DNA of 7,323 bases from Candidatus Nomurabacteria bacterium (GTDB taxonomy: Bacteria > Patescibacteriota > Minisyncoccia > Phycocordibacterales > UBA9973): assembly GCA_943356425.1 (NCBI GenBank), contig CALRFE010000033.1, positions 1-7,323 on the forward strand. The letters are read 5' to 3'. The notes beneath the pieces are model-generated. The model was not told where the DNA came from. It ran no database searches and was given only the letters and a program-made list of their open reading frames with translations. Positions within the stretch are counted from its first letter, which is position 1. Every line of letters starts with the position of its first letter. The position numbers and the translations under genes are program-made. Shown in pieces: positions 1-5,974 of the stretch.

Positions 1-2089
1 CGCTCGTCGTAGAGCCACCTGCTACTTTTTTACAACTGCTCGTGCACAACAATGGTTGCGTCGAGGGATTACCCGCATCACACTCTTCATCGACATCGGT
101 GTAGTAGTTACCGCAAATTTCAATAGTACATTCGCCGGTGCATCCGTCACCAGAATCAGTATTGCCATCGTCGCACTCTTCACCATTGTTCACGATATTA
201 TCTCCGCAATATGGGGCCACGAAACATGTGCCGGCAATATCAACGGTCGTTGACACGGTGTTCGCCTGAGAACTTATTGAATTCGTACATGTCAGTGAGA
301 GCACTGCTTGGATATTTTGAGCTCCACCCGTCGCGGCGATGATGACATTTTGTGAATGACTGCCTGCGGTAGCGCTCTTTGCGCCGCTCCAGCCACTACA
401 ACCAACAGCTTGACCCGCTGTATTAGTACACGCAACGCTTGCAGTACACGTCTCGGCATTTGTTGATGGGACTGACCACGTCACCGCGAGCGGTGATCCA
501 TATTCTTGGCAACTTGCAGGCGCAGCAGAAAGAGTTGTCGTGATCGGACACCATGGCAACGAGAACTGATCATATGGCGCTGATGGCTTTGCATACACCG
601 GCTCATATGAAGGAAGCATGGTTGCGCCAATTTCAGAATTATTAATGTACGCACCTTTACCCGCAGGAAATACGATACATTGCTGGTGCGGACCGATCGA
701 AGGATCGTTGTGCGCCGTCGCCGAGTAGAACTGAGAAAGATTATCGTTTAGTTTAAAGGTAAAGAGGCCATTATTGTAGAATGATTCCGTGCCAGTAATC
801 GGATCCGTCAACGCATCAGTAATAGTCCAGATCTTATTTAGATAATGAGGCGTGCCATCTGGATTATTAGCAATAGCAAGATCTGAAGTACATCGATTTG
901 TATCAAAGTACACTTCCTTTGGATATCGGAAATCAATCGTCATCCAGCTTTCGCCCGTCCCGTTACAAGTATGACCATGTATCGTTCTCGTTCTCCAGAC
1001 GTTTGTTCCCTGTTGTGTTATTGCTATTGCGCTTGGCAACGTCGCGTCTGTGGGAGGATATGCTTCGCTAAAGAGGGTGCCGAAATTCGGACCAGGTGTT
1101 TGGTCAGTACCATTCAAGAGAATACCTGGAGCAGGAATGTTTCCGGCACCGCAGGCAAAGACCGGAGGAGAGTTGTAATATGCAAAACGATTGTTTAATG
1201 GCCAATACCCGAAGACACTTGCATTGAAGCCCGATCCATCGTTCGTCCAATCTCGGTTATAGCACGGCGCACCTGTTCCAGAACCTTGTTGGAATCCGAT
1301 GTCTTTACCCCAACTCACATCGCAACGCGCGGTGGCACTATTTGCAGTCGAAATCGCAGTAAGATCAAGTGTCACTTTTGGCGAATATGTATCTCCCGGA
1401 TCAAGACATTGTGTTGCCCCATCACTTTTTGGCCAACTAGGATTCGGTTCAATTTTCAAGACCGGACCGGTCGGCGCTGAAAGCGTCGGGAATGAAACTG
1501 CGCCGAAATCTATATAGCCAAAATTTTCAGCGCCTGTCGTGTCATCTCCACCCCATGCGAATCCTTGTCCGGTTGTCGGATCCGAAGTCACTGAACCGTT
1601 CGTAAGAGAGATTATCACGCGGTAATTCACCGTTCCGCAACTGACGGTATTAGCGCAGTCCAGACTGATCCATCCCTCAGAACTTCCATTTTGATATTGT
1701 GGTTTGAGTGCGCCTGAACATCCAGAGACGAAGACATAGCATGCTCGCGCCCATCCGCGTAATTGCCCAGTTGCCAAATTGAAACCAGTACCGCAAAAAC
1801 CGCTCGGACAGCCGACAAGTTCCGCTGCATTGAATGTGATGTAACCAGCGTTCGTGCCATTCCATCCATATGATGCATAACCTGAAAGCGTACCAGTGGT
1901 CGTATCAGTAAATACGCCGGATCCAACTTGTCCATTTGCTGCCATATTGATATAGCCCATGCCATCTGAATATGCATATCCAGTAACCGCTCCGAGCGCG
2001 GCATGCGCTTTTTGTGAAAATCCAAAAAATCCGCAAGCAATGACGAGCGTGATGAAAACAAAACTAAAAGCTCTTATGGTTTTTCTCAT
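1..2089 (-). CDS. Large secreted surface protein with GYAW-like repeats, Ig-like region and Myxo-type cysteine repeats (3' end outside the window)
   Basis: I read this frame triplet by triplet and found no stop from the ATG at 2089 to the window edge: 696 codons, C-terminus missing. Residues 1-30 form a Sec signal peptide (MRKTIRAF, hydrophobic core, cleavage probably after AHA). Four degenerate repeats follow, ending GYIN (34-48), GYITF (67-86), GWISL (109-142) and GYIDF (176-195); they resemble the 'GYAWSENIGWISF' motif common in Parcubacteria surface proteins. Residues about 514-625 look Ig-like (SWSVPSTNAETCTAS, paired cysteines). Residues 628 onward (CGDNIVNNGEECDDGN) match the Myxococcus cysteine-rich repeat, and a second degenerate copy follows (CGNYYTDVDEECDAGN). 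Function is unknown; an extracellular adhesin or cell-surface role is inferred. The gene starts 6 bases after the stop of the membrane-protein gene upstream, in the same frame, so the two are probably co-transcribed. Confidence 0.92.
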   Translation of the reverse strand, partial: MRKTIRAFSFVFITLVIACGFFGFSQKAHAALGAVTGYAYSDGMGYINMAANGQVGSGVFTDTTTGTLSGYASYGWNGTNAGYITFNAAELVGCPSGFCGTGFNLATGQLRGWARACYVFVSGCSGALKPQYQNGSSEGWISLDCANTVSCGTVNYRVIISLTNGSVTSDPTTGQGFAWGGDDTTGAENFGYIDFGAVSFPTLSAPTGPVLKIEPNPSWPKSDGATQCLDPGDTYSPKVTLDLTAISTANSATARCDVSWGKDIGFQQGSGTGAPCYNRDWTNDGSGFNASVFGYWPLNNRFAYYNSPPVFACGAGNIPAPGILLNGTDQTPGPNFGTLFSEAYPPTDATLPSAIAITQQGTNVWRTRTIHGHTCNGTGESWMTIDFRYPKEVYFDTNRCTSDLAIANNPDGTPHYLNKIWTITDALTDPITGTESFYNNGLFTFKLNDNLSQFYSATAHNDPSIGPHQQCIVFPAGKGAYINNSEIGATMLPSYEPVYAKPSAPYDQFSLPWCPITTTLSAAPASCQEYGSPLAVTWSVPSTNAETCTASVACTNTAGQAVGCSGWSGAKSATAGSHSQNVIIAATGGAQNIQAVLSLTCTNSISSQANTVSTTVDIAGTCFVAPYCGDNIVNNGEECDDGNTDSGDGCTGECTIEICGNYYTDVDEECDAGNPSTQPLLCTSSCKKVAGGSTTS

Positions 2090-2095
2090 TATTCT

Positions 2096-2413
2096 TTATT
2101 GCCCTTTGTTAATAATGGCATTTTTTTGATCAGCAGTGAGTGGAACACTATCTTGTGCGATCGGCTGTGCATGCTGTTTCTCTAAATTTTTCTTCTGCGC
2201 ATCAGTGAGTGGCAAGCTCTCATTGAGCTCACCATGCTTGTCGATAAGTTCCTGTTTTTGCTGTGCGCGGAGCGGAGCATGCGCACGATCGTAGAGTATT
2301 TTTTTATACGAAAGATAAAAAGCGATCCCGATGACAGCTAGAACGACAATGATCCCGAACACTTTCGTGCCAGTATTCGGTGCCGCTACTTTTTGTTCAG
2401 AAATTGGTTCCAT
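2096..2413 (-). CDS. Single-pass membrane protein with three C-terminal 'PLTxxQK' repeats
   Basis: This gene encodes 105 residues from the ATG at 2413. An in-frame ATG at 2461 exists, but it lies upstream of the likely promoter and would add a non-native-looking hydrophobic stretch, so 2413 is preferred. Residues 1-16 are polar, 17-35 form one transmembrane helix (VFGIIVVLAVIGIAFYL), and the rest is charged, Gln/Lys-rich and probably helical. The tail holds three related units: APLRAQQKQELIDKHGE (from 46), LPLTDAQKKNLEKQHAQ (from 67) and VPLTADQKNAIINKGQ (from 90), spaced 21 and 23 residues apart. I do not recognise a named family; short 'LT-x-x-QK' units occur in other Parcubacteria proteins as far as I recall. 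The stop codon is 6 bases from the start of the large secreted protein, suggesting an operon and perhaps translational coupling. It may anchor or help assemble that protein (inference). Confidence 0.85.
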   Translation of the reverse strand: MEPISEQKVAAPNTGTKVFGIIVVLAVIGIAFYLSYKKILYDRAHAPLRAQQKQELIDKHGELNESLPLTDAQKKNLEKQHAQPIAQDSVPLTADQKNAIINKGQ

Positions 2414-2449
2414 AAAAAAGAAAGTTCTAAGTGCTAAATATACATATAT

Positions 2450-2455
2450 AGTATC
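2450..2455 (-). promoter_or_regulatory. Probable -10 element for the membrane protein / surface protein operon
   Basis: On the minus strand TGTGT precedes GATACT, an extended -10 resembling the GTGnTATACT motif seen before other genes here. It predicts transcription starting near 2443 and a leader of about 30 bases before the ATG at 2413. No convincing -35 box is visible. The AT-rich run next to it (TATATATG) is an alternative -10. Confidence 0.45.
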
Positions 2456-2533
2456 ACACATTTAAACCAACGGGACGTGTTTCATCTGATGTGGATAACT
2501 AAGATCATTCTACTGTCTGTTGATCGCACAAAG

Positions 2534-2542
2534 TGCTATACT
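2534..2542 (+). promoter_or_regulatory. Extended -10 promoter of the 156-residue membrane protein gene, giving a leaderless mRNA
   Basis: TGC directly precedes TATACT (2537-2542), a good extended -10. Position +1 would fall at about 2549, exactly the A of the ATG, so the message is predicted to be leaderless. The -35 region is weak (TGTCTG or TTGATC are poor candidates), as expected for an extended -10 promoter. Confidence 0.6.
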
Positions 2543-2548
2543 TGTGGT

Positions 2549-3019
2549 ATGCAAAATATGAAAAACTTTTTCAAGAATCCCGAGTACGCATCACTGAAGA
2601 CCGTGATCGCGCTCGTACTCATGTTCGGTTTTGTGTATTTCGTCTACGACAATGTTGGAAATCGCGGACAAAGCGCGCGCGTATTCAACCAACGTGCTCT
2701 GCAGATGATGCATAGTGGTACTCCCGGCATTCCTAACTGCAATGGTGGCGTCTATCACCAGATCGGCAATGGATTTGCAAGTGGTCCAGGACCAGTAGGA
2801 GGATCATGTGTCATCATTACGAACGCGTGCAAACAGTTCAATGGTACTGTCAGAAGTATCGATGGTGTACCTTGTTGTGATATTGGCTCTGAAGGCAGTT
2901 GTTTGGGTACACAAAATAGTGCAAGTGGCGGAATACTCATTAATCAGAACAGCACTGCCGGCGGAACGACGCAAACGCTGGAAAATCAAGTAAAATCAAC
3001 GGGAAATGAGGCTCATTAG
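2549..3019 (+). CDS. Membrane-anchored, cysteine-containing extracellular protein, unrecognised
   Basis: The gene encodes 156 residues from ATG 2549 and ends in TAG. An in-frame ATG at 2477 would start upstream of the TGC-TATACT promoter, so 2549 is preferred; a second ATG at 2558 is also possible. Residues 1-15 are short and positively charged, 16-33 form one transmembrane segment (LKTVIALVLMFGFVYFVY), and the remainder should be outside. The outer part is Gly/Ser/Asn-rich with six cysteines (64, 87, 94, 109, 110, 118), enough for up to three disulfides. The composition (N-terminal anchor, then a Gly- and Cys-containing polar domain) is reminiscent of small surface or pseudopilin-like proteins, but no prepilin peptidase site (G before FT-E) is seen. 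It is divergent from the surface-protein operon and shares its intergenic region. Function unknown. Confidence 0.82.
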   Translation: MQNMKNFFKNPEYASLKTVIALVLMFGFVYFVYDNVGNRGQSARVFNQRALQMMHSGTPGIPNCNGGVYHQIGNGFASGPGPVGGSCVIITNACKQFNGTVRSIDGVPCCDIGSEGSCLGTQNSASGGILINQNSTAGGTTQTLENQVKSTGNEAH

Positions 3020-3035
3020 ATAAAGATATCTAGAT

Positions 3036-3071
3036 AAAAAGGGCCCGCGCCTACGGCGCGGGCCCTTTTTT
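3036..3071. terminator. Strong intrinsic terminator, usable in both directions
   Basis: Perfect 11-bp GC-only stem GGGCCCGCGCC (3041-3051) / 3055-3065 with a TAC loop, preceded by five A and followed by six T. It ends the 156-residue protein gene, 16 bases after its stop, and insulates the next cassette. Confidence 0.93.
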
Positions 3072-3106
3072 CTTCCCCTTTTCCCCGTCAAAATCCCCAA
3101 AAACCA

Positions 3107-3134
3107 TTGACAAATATTTTTTATATGATATAGT
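3107..3134 (+). promoter_or_regulatory. Sigma-70-type promoter of the 149-residue secreted protein gene
   Basis: Perfect -35 TTGACA (3107-3112), 16-base spacer, -10 TATAGT (3129-3134) preceded by TGA, so also an extended -10. The predicted start is near 3141, leaving a leader of about 22 bases without a Shine-Dalgarno sequence. This is the best -35/-10 pair in the window. Confidence 0.8.
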
Positions 3135-3162
3135 CAGTTCAAACCAACCCAAATCCTTTCTT

Positions 3163-3612
3163 ATGAAGAAAATAATGATTTCGGCTTTGGTTCTTAGCGG
3201 GACCATTGCAGCACTTTGCTCATTTACTCCAAAAAGGAATGTAAAGAGCTTTACGGTGACAATCACCGCTGGCAATTATGGACTCCTGTATCACAATAAG
3301 TTAACCGTCTTTTACGATATAAGCGGTTTTACTCCTCGAAGAGAAAACCGGAGTGTATCCGACACCGCGCACGATACAAGTATCTGCGTTCTCTATAACG
3401 ATTCGTTGTGCACGCATGAAATAGCCCGTTTCCCTTGGATTTTTAAGAGTCCAATAGAAAATGGCTCATTCGCAATGTATGACCAAGAAAACCGTTTCCC
3501 GGCAAAATACGCATACTCTAAGGTCTTTGCTAAAGTCATTGTTCACATCAGAACCGGCAATCAAATTTTTGTGGGAGAATCTCCCCCCGAACAGATACTG
3601 CCGAATAGGTAA
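3163..3612 (+). CDS. Small secreted protein, unrecognised
   Basis: The gene encodes 149 residues, starting MKKIMISALVLSGTIAAL, a clear signal peptide (lysines, then a hydrophobic core to about residue 18). Cleavage is probably near residues 19-23. Cys19 follows Leu rather than Gly, Ala or Ser, so a lipobox is not supported. The mature part contains alternating beta-type stretches (SFTVTITAGNYGLL, KLTVFYDI, KVIVHIRTGNQIFV) and two further cysteines (75 and 83) that could pair. No family recognised; a small beta-rich extracellular protein is the most that can be said. It has its own strong promoter and a hairpin terminator on each side, so it is transcribed alone. Its codons look more AT-rich and less biased than those of the neighbouring nusA and ppa, which could reflect acquisition (judged by eye). 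Confidence 0.78.
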   Translation: MKKIMISALVLSGTIAALCSFTPKRNVKSFTVTITAGNYGLLYHNKLTVFYDISGFTPRRENRSVSDTAHDTSICVLYNDSLCTHEIARFPWIFKSPIENGSFAMYDQENRFPAKYAYSKVFAKVIVHIRTGNQIFVGESPPEQILPNR

Positions 3613-3634
3613 AGCGCCTTTGGCGAATAAAATG

Positions 3635-3666
3635 AAAGAAGGATCAACTTGTTTGATCCTTCTTTT
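3635..3666. terminator. Intrinsic terminator of the 149-residue protein gene
   Basis: 13-bp stem AAAGAAGGATCAA (3635-3647) / 3653-3665 with a CTTGT loop. The stem can extend outwards with one bulged base. The 3' arm ends in a short T run, and A-rich sequence on the 5' side would let it act on the minus strand too. Confidence 0.75.
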
Positions 3667-3673
3667 CATAAGG

Positions 3674-3702
3674 TTGCCAAACTTCCACCTTTGTGCTATC
3701 AT
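3674..3702 (+). promoter_or_regulatory. Promoter of nusA
   Basis: -35 TTGCCA (3674-3679), exact 17-base spacer, -10 TATCAT (3697-3702), preceded by TTGTGC, which resembles the other extended -10 sites here. Predicted start near 3709, giving a leader of about 100 bases that contains a hairpin and a heptad repeat array. Confidence 0.65.
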
Positions 3703-3711
3703 ATGTTTATT

Positions 3712-3742
3712 AATCCGGTCCCGAAACCCGGATTTTATTTTT
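3712..3742 (+). terminator. Hairpin plus U-tract in the nusA leader, possible attenuator
   Basis: Stem AATCCGG (3712-3718) / CCGGATT (3728-3734) with a 9-base loop, followed by TTATTTTT. It sits just after the predicted nusA transcription start, so it may end early transcripts. It could instead be a second terminator for the upstream gene, if the nusA promoter is elsewhere, or a 5' stabilising hairpin. Confidence 0.5.
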
Positions 3743-3774
3743 AGAAAAATTTAATAAAAAGCTTGCTTGTGTTG

Positions 3775-3805
3775 GCTGAAACCTGACACCTGAAAGCTGA
3801 CAGCT
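3775..3805 (+). repeat. Heptanucleotide repeat array 1, directly before nusA
   Basis: Four consecutive 7-base units of the form SCTGAMA (for example GCTGAAA at 3775 and CCTGACA at 3782) plus a trailing GCT, ending 3 bases before the nusA ATG. The period is exactly 7 with no indels. It lies where a ribosome binding site would be expected, and no Shine-Dalgarno sequence is present. Confidence 0.85.
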
Positions 3806-3808
3806 ATC

Positions 3809-5032
3809 ATGTTGGACTTAAAAACCATGCATTCTGCGCTCGAACAGCTCGAGACCGAACGCAAAATCCCAAAAGAAAAAATAATCGAGGCGATCGAACA
3901 AGCTCTCGCTGCTGCGTACAAAAAAGATTACGGCAAGCGTGGACAGATCATCCGCACACACTTCAATACCGAGACCGGTGAGACAGAGTTCTACCAGGTC
4001 AAAATTGTCGTTGATGATTCGACTGTTTATTTTCCAAAAGAAGGAGAAGAATTTGACGAAGAAGCAACAGATGAACGTCCAGAAGGTGACGAGCGCGTCC
4101 GTTTCAATCCTGAACATCACATCATCCTCGAAGATGCACGCAAAATAAAGAAAGGTGCAGAACTTGAAGACGAGATCGTTTTCCCGCTCGAATCAAAAGA
4201 AGATTATGGTCGCATCGCAGCACAAACTGCAAAGCAAGTCATCATCCAAAAAATTCGCGAAGCGGAACGAAGTTCTATCATCGATGAATACGGCGCACAC
4301 GAAGGCGAAATCATTTCTGGCTTCGTCCAAAAGATAGAACGCGGCACTATTTTCGTCGACTTCAATCGCGCGACCGGAGTCCTTTCGTATGAAGAACAGA
4401 TTCCTGGCGAACGATTCACTCGTGGCGAGCGCATCAAAGCATATCTCTATGCAGTTGATGAGACTCCCCGTGGCGTCACACTCAAACTTTCTCGCACGCA
4501 TCCGAAATTTATCGAAGCGCTCTTTGCGATCGAAGCTCCAGAAATCGCATCCGGTACGGTTGTGATCAAATCAATCGCACGCGAACCGGGTTCTCGAACA
4601 AAAATCGCTGTTGCAACGACCGATGATCATGTTGATCCAGTCGGTTCATGTGTCGGACAAAAAGGCATCCGCGTAAATACTGTCATGAGCGAGCTCGGTA
4701 TGGAAAAAATAGACATCATTCCATGGTCTGAAGATGCGCGTGAATTTGTCACTAAAGCGCTCGGCCCCGCAAAGAAAATTCTCAATATAGACATCGACGA
4801 AACGGAACACAAAGCAACGGTTGATGTTGCCGATGAAGAACTCTCGCTTGCGATCGGCAAGGGCGGACAAAACGTCCGTCTTGCGGCAAAGCTCACGGGT
4901 TGGAGAATCGACATCAAGGGAATAAAAGCGGACGGCGCTCCATCATCTGACGACGAAGTTGCAGAAGAAACACCGGCTGAGACGACAGAGGAACAAGCTC
5001 CGACAGAATCCACGGAAGAAACAAACGCATAG
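3809..5032 (+). CDS. nusA: Transcription termination/antitermination factor NusA
   Basis: NusA binds RNA polymerase and nascent RNA and modulates pausing, termination and antitermination. Of 407 residues, 1-160 are the polymerase-binding N-terminal domain, including the family block GRIAAQTAKQVIIQKIREAE (134-153). An S1 domain follows (about 165-232), then KH1 with GQKG (283-286) inside the diagnostic DPVGSCVGQKGIRVN stretch, KH2 with GKGG (350-353), and a disordered acidic tail from about 375. Between VVDD (67-70) and HIILEDA (104-110) there are about 33 residues where E. coli NusA has about 6, mostly Glu/Asp. The E. coli-type C-terminal acidic repeats are absent, as in many bacteria. The start MLDLKTMHSALEQLE fits the family. 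It has its own promoter and leader; rimP and infB, usual partners, are not adjacent. Confidence 0.98.
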   Translation: MLDLKTMHSALEQLETERKIPKEKIIEAIEQALAAAYKKDYGKRGQIIRTHFNTETGETEFYQVKIVVDDSTVYFPKEGEEFDEEATDERPEGDERVRFNPEHHIILEDARKIKKGAELEDEIVFPLESKEDYGRIAAQTAKQVIIQKIREAERSSIIDEYGAHEGEIISGFVQKIERGTIFVDFNRATGVLSYEEQIPGERFTRGERIKAYLYAVDETPRGVTLKLSRTHPKFIEALFAIEAPEIASGTVVIKSIAREPGSRTKIAVATTDDHVDPVGSCVGQKGIRVNTVMSELGMEKIDIIPWSEDAREFVTKALGPAKKILNIDIDETEHKATVDVADEELSLAIGKGGQNVRLAAKLTGWRIDIKGIKADGAPSSDDEVAEETPAETTEEQAPTESTEETNA

Positions 5033-5041
5033 TGATATACT
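5033..5041 (+). promoter_or_regulatory. Probable extended -10 promoter of ppa
   Basis: TGA directly followed by TATACT (5036-5041), immediately after the nusA stop codon. It matches the GTGnTATACT pattern seen at 2533-2542. No clear -35. Predicted start near 5048, leaving a leader of about 55 bases with heptad array 2. Read-through from nusA is also possible because no terminator lies between. Confidence 0.5.
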
Positions 5042-5066
5042 GGTATCTGTATTAGAAATTAATGAA

Positions 5067-5097
5067 GCTGACAGCTAAAACCTGTCACCTGAAACCT
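5067..5097 (+). repeat. Heptanucleotide repeat array 2, directly before ppa
   Basis: Four exact-period 7-base units (for example GCTGACA at 5067 and CCTGAAA at 5088) plus a trailing CCT, ending 5 bases before the ppa ATG. Same layout as array 1 before nusA, but the order of G- and C-starting units differs, so it is not a simple copy. Confidence 0.85.
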
Positions 5098-5102
5098 AAT
5101 TT

Positions 5103-5687
5103 ATGGCTAACATCAATCACAAACCTTCTCGATACATGCTCAATCTTTTGCATGCGCTCCCTGCTTTTACAGATGCGGAAAAGAATATCGTGCATGTGAT
5201 CATTGAGAACGTAAAAGGCTCGATCAATAAATATGAGATCATCACCGAAAGCGGACAATTGAAACTTGATCGCGTGGGCTATTCTTCGCTAGTATATCCA
5301 TTTTCGTACGGCGCAATTCCGATGACATGGGATGAGGACAACGACCCTCTCGATGTGGAAATCGTTGGCGTTACCGAAGCGCTTGTTCCCGGATCACTCG
5401 TTGAAGCACGGGTGCTCGGCGTCATGAAATTCGTCGACGGCGGCGAAGTCGACGACAAGATCATTGCGGTACTTTCTGATGATAAACGGATGGAACACAT
5501 ACAGACGCTCGCAGATCTCGGCGAATATTTCCAAACAGAAACGACCTACTTCTGGGAACATTACAAAGATCTCAAAAAGGGCGGGAGCGGAAAAGTTGGA
5601 GGATTTTTTGGAATCGAAGAAGCAAAAAAGATAATCACTGATTGCGCTGATCGATATCAAAAGGACTACGCATCAAAATTGGACTAA
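5103..5687 (+). CDS. ppa: Inorganic pyrophosphatase, family I
   Basis: This cytoplasmic enzyme hydrolyses pyrophosphate to two phosphates using Mg2+, pulling nucleic acid and protein synthesis forward. The 194 residues match the usual soluble family I length. By alignment with E. coli, the active-site residues are present: E35, K43 and E45 (INKYEI), R57, the signature DNDPLDV with D79, D81 and D84, then D112, D117 and K119 (VDGGEVDDK), and Y154-K155 in EHYKDL. The family-typical part starts at about residue 12 (MLNLLHAL); the ATG at 5103 adds eleven residues, and residue 12 is an alternative start, although the repeat array right before 5103 supports the longer form. It follows nusA by 70 bases and has a possible promoter of its own, and it ends at a very strong terminator. 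Confidence 0.98.
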   Translation: MANINHKPSRYMLNLLHALPAFTDAEKNIVHVIIENVKGSINKYEIITESGQLKLDRVGYSSLVYPFSYGAIPMTWDEDNDPLDVEIVGVTEALVPGSLVEARVLGVMKFVDGGEVDDKIIAVLSDDKRMEHIQTLADLGEYFQTETTYFWEHYKDLKKGGSGKVGGFFGIEEAKKIITDCADRYQKDYASKLD

Positions 5688-5693
5688 TCAAAT

Positions 5694-5736
5694 ATAACAA
5701 AAAACACCCGGGCAAAGCCCGGGTGTTTTTTGTTAT
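5694..5736. terminator. Perfect 20-bp hairpin terminator after ppa, bidirectional
   Basis: Arms 5694-5713 and 5717-5736 are perfectly complementary around an AAA loop. The GC core is CACCCGGGC, and the outer part is six A against six T. Starts 6 bases after the ppa stop and works on either strand by symmetry. Confidence 0.95.
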
Positions 5737-5794
5737 CTAAGCTCGTTAAGCTTCCTTTCTGTAATTTTCTCCCCTCCTCGCCGTCTCCATTAAT

Positions 5795-5959
5795 ATGAAC
5801 GAGGAAATTATCCAAACAAATAAAGATGAGCGCGGAGCCCTCACCGGCATCGCAATTATACTTATCGTTTTTTTGATCGGCGGATTTTTCTTCTGGGAGA
5901 ATGACGTCTCGAAACTCGCGCAAAACCGCAGCCAGTTCAATGCGGGCTACTTAGAATAG
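5795..5959 (+). CDS. Small single-pass membrane protein (54 residues), unrecognised
   Basis: A short open frame from ATG 5795 to TAG 5957-5959. The N-terminal part is polar and acidic (MNEEIIQTNKDERG), then one clear transmembrane helix at about residues 15-32 (LTGIAIILIVFLIGGFFFW), then a polar tail ending NAGYLE. The composition is sensible for a protein (charged flanks around one clean hydrophobic run), and the frame fills the space between the ppa terminator and the next hairpin. No Shine-Dalgarno sequence and no convincing promoter were found. No family recognised; small proteins of this type are frequent next to housekeeping genes in Parcubacteria genomes, from general recollection. Orientation from Glu/Asp before the helix and a later Lys/Arg is ambiguous. 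The frame could still be chance, but the helix argues against that. Confidence 0.68.
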   Translation: MNEEIIQTNKDERGALTGIAIILIVFLIGGFFFWENDVSKLAQNRSQFNAGYLE

Positions 5960-5974
5960 TCTTGAGTCACGCCT

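Noticed and set aside
1627..2061. 144-residue minus-strand frame (MFSSRSSLLADF...)
   Set aside because: It is out of frame with the uninterrupted secreted-protein frame that starts at 2089 with a signal peptide and recognisable repeats; this one is a shadow.
3010..3035. TAGATA / TATCTA inverted repeat just after the 156-residue gene
   Set aside because: A 6-bp AT-rich stem without a tail, next to a far stronger terminator.
3180..3240. Lipoprotein signal in the 149-residue protein
   Set aside because: The residue before Cys19 is Leu; a lipobox needs Gly, Ala or Ser there.
3614..3625. Small hairpin CGCC-TTT-GGCG after the 149-residue gene
   Set aside because: Only four base pairs and no T run; the adjacent 13-bp hairpin explains termination.
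3461..3754. 97-residue plus-strand frame
   Set aside because: It overlaps the secreted protein in another frame and crosses a terminator, the nusA promoter and the leader hairpin.
5062..5199. 45-residue upstream frame from ATG 5062 through heptad array 2, overlapping the start of ppa
   Set aside because: It exists only because the array happens to lack stops in that frame; arrays 1 and 3 have no comparable frame, and there is no ribosome binding site.
5684..5940. Minus-strand frames of 79 and 64 residues across the ppa terminator region
   Set aside because: The first runs through the terminator hairpin, and both are antisense to the 54-residue membrane protein, whose composition is more protein-like.
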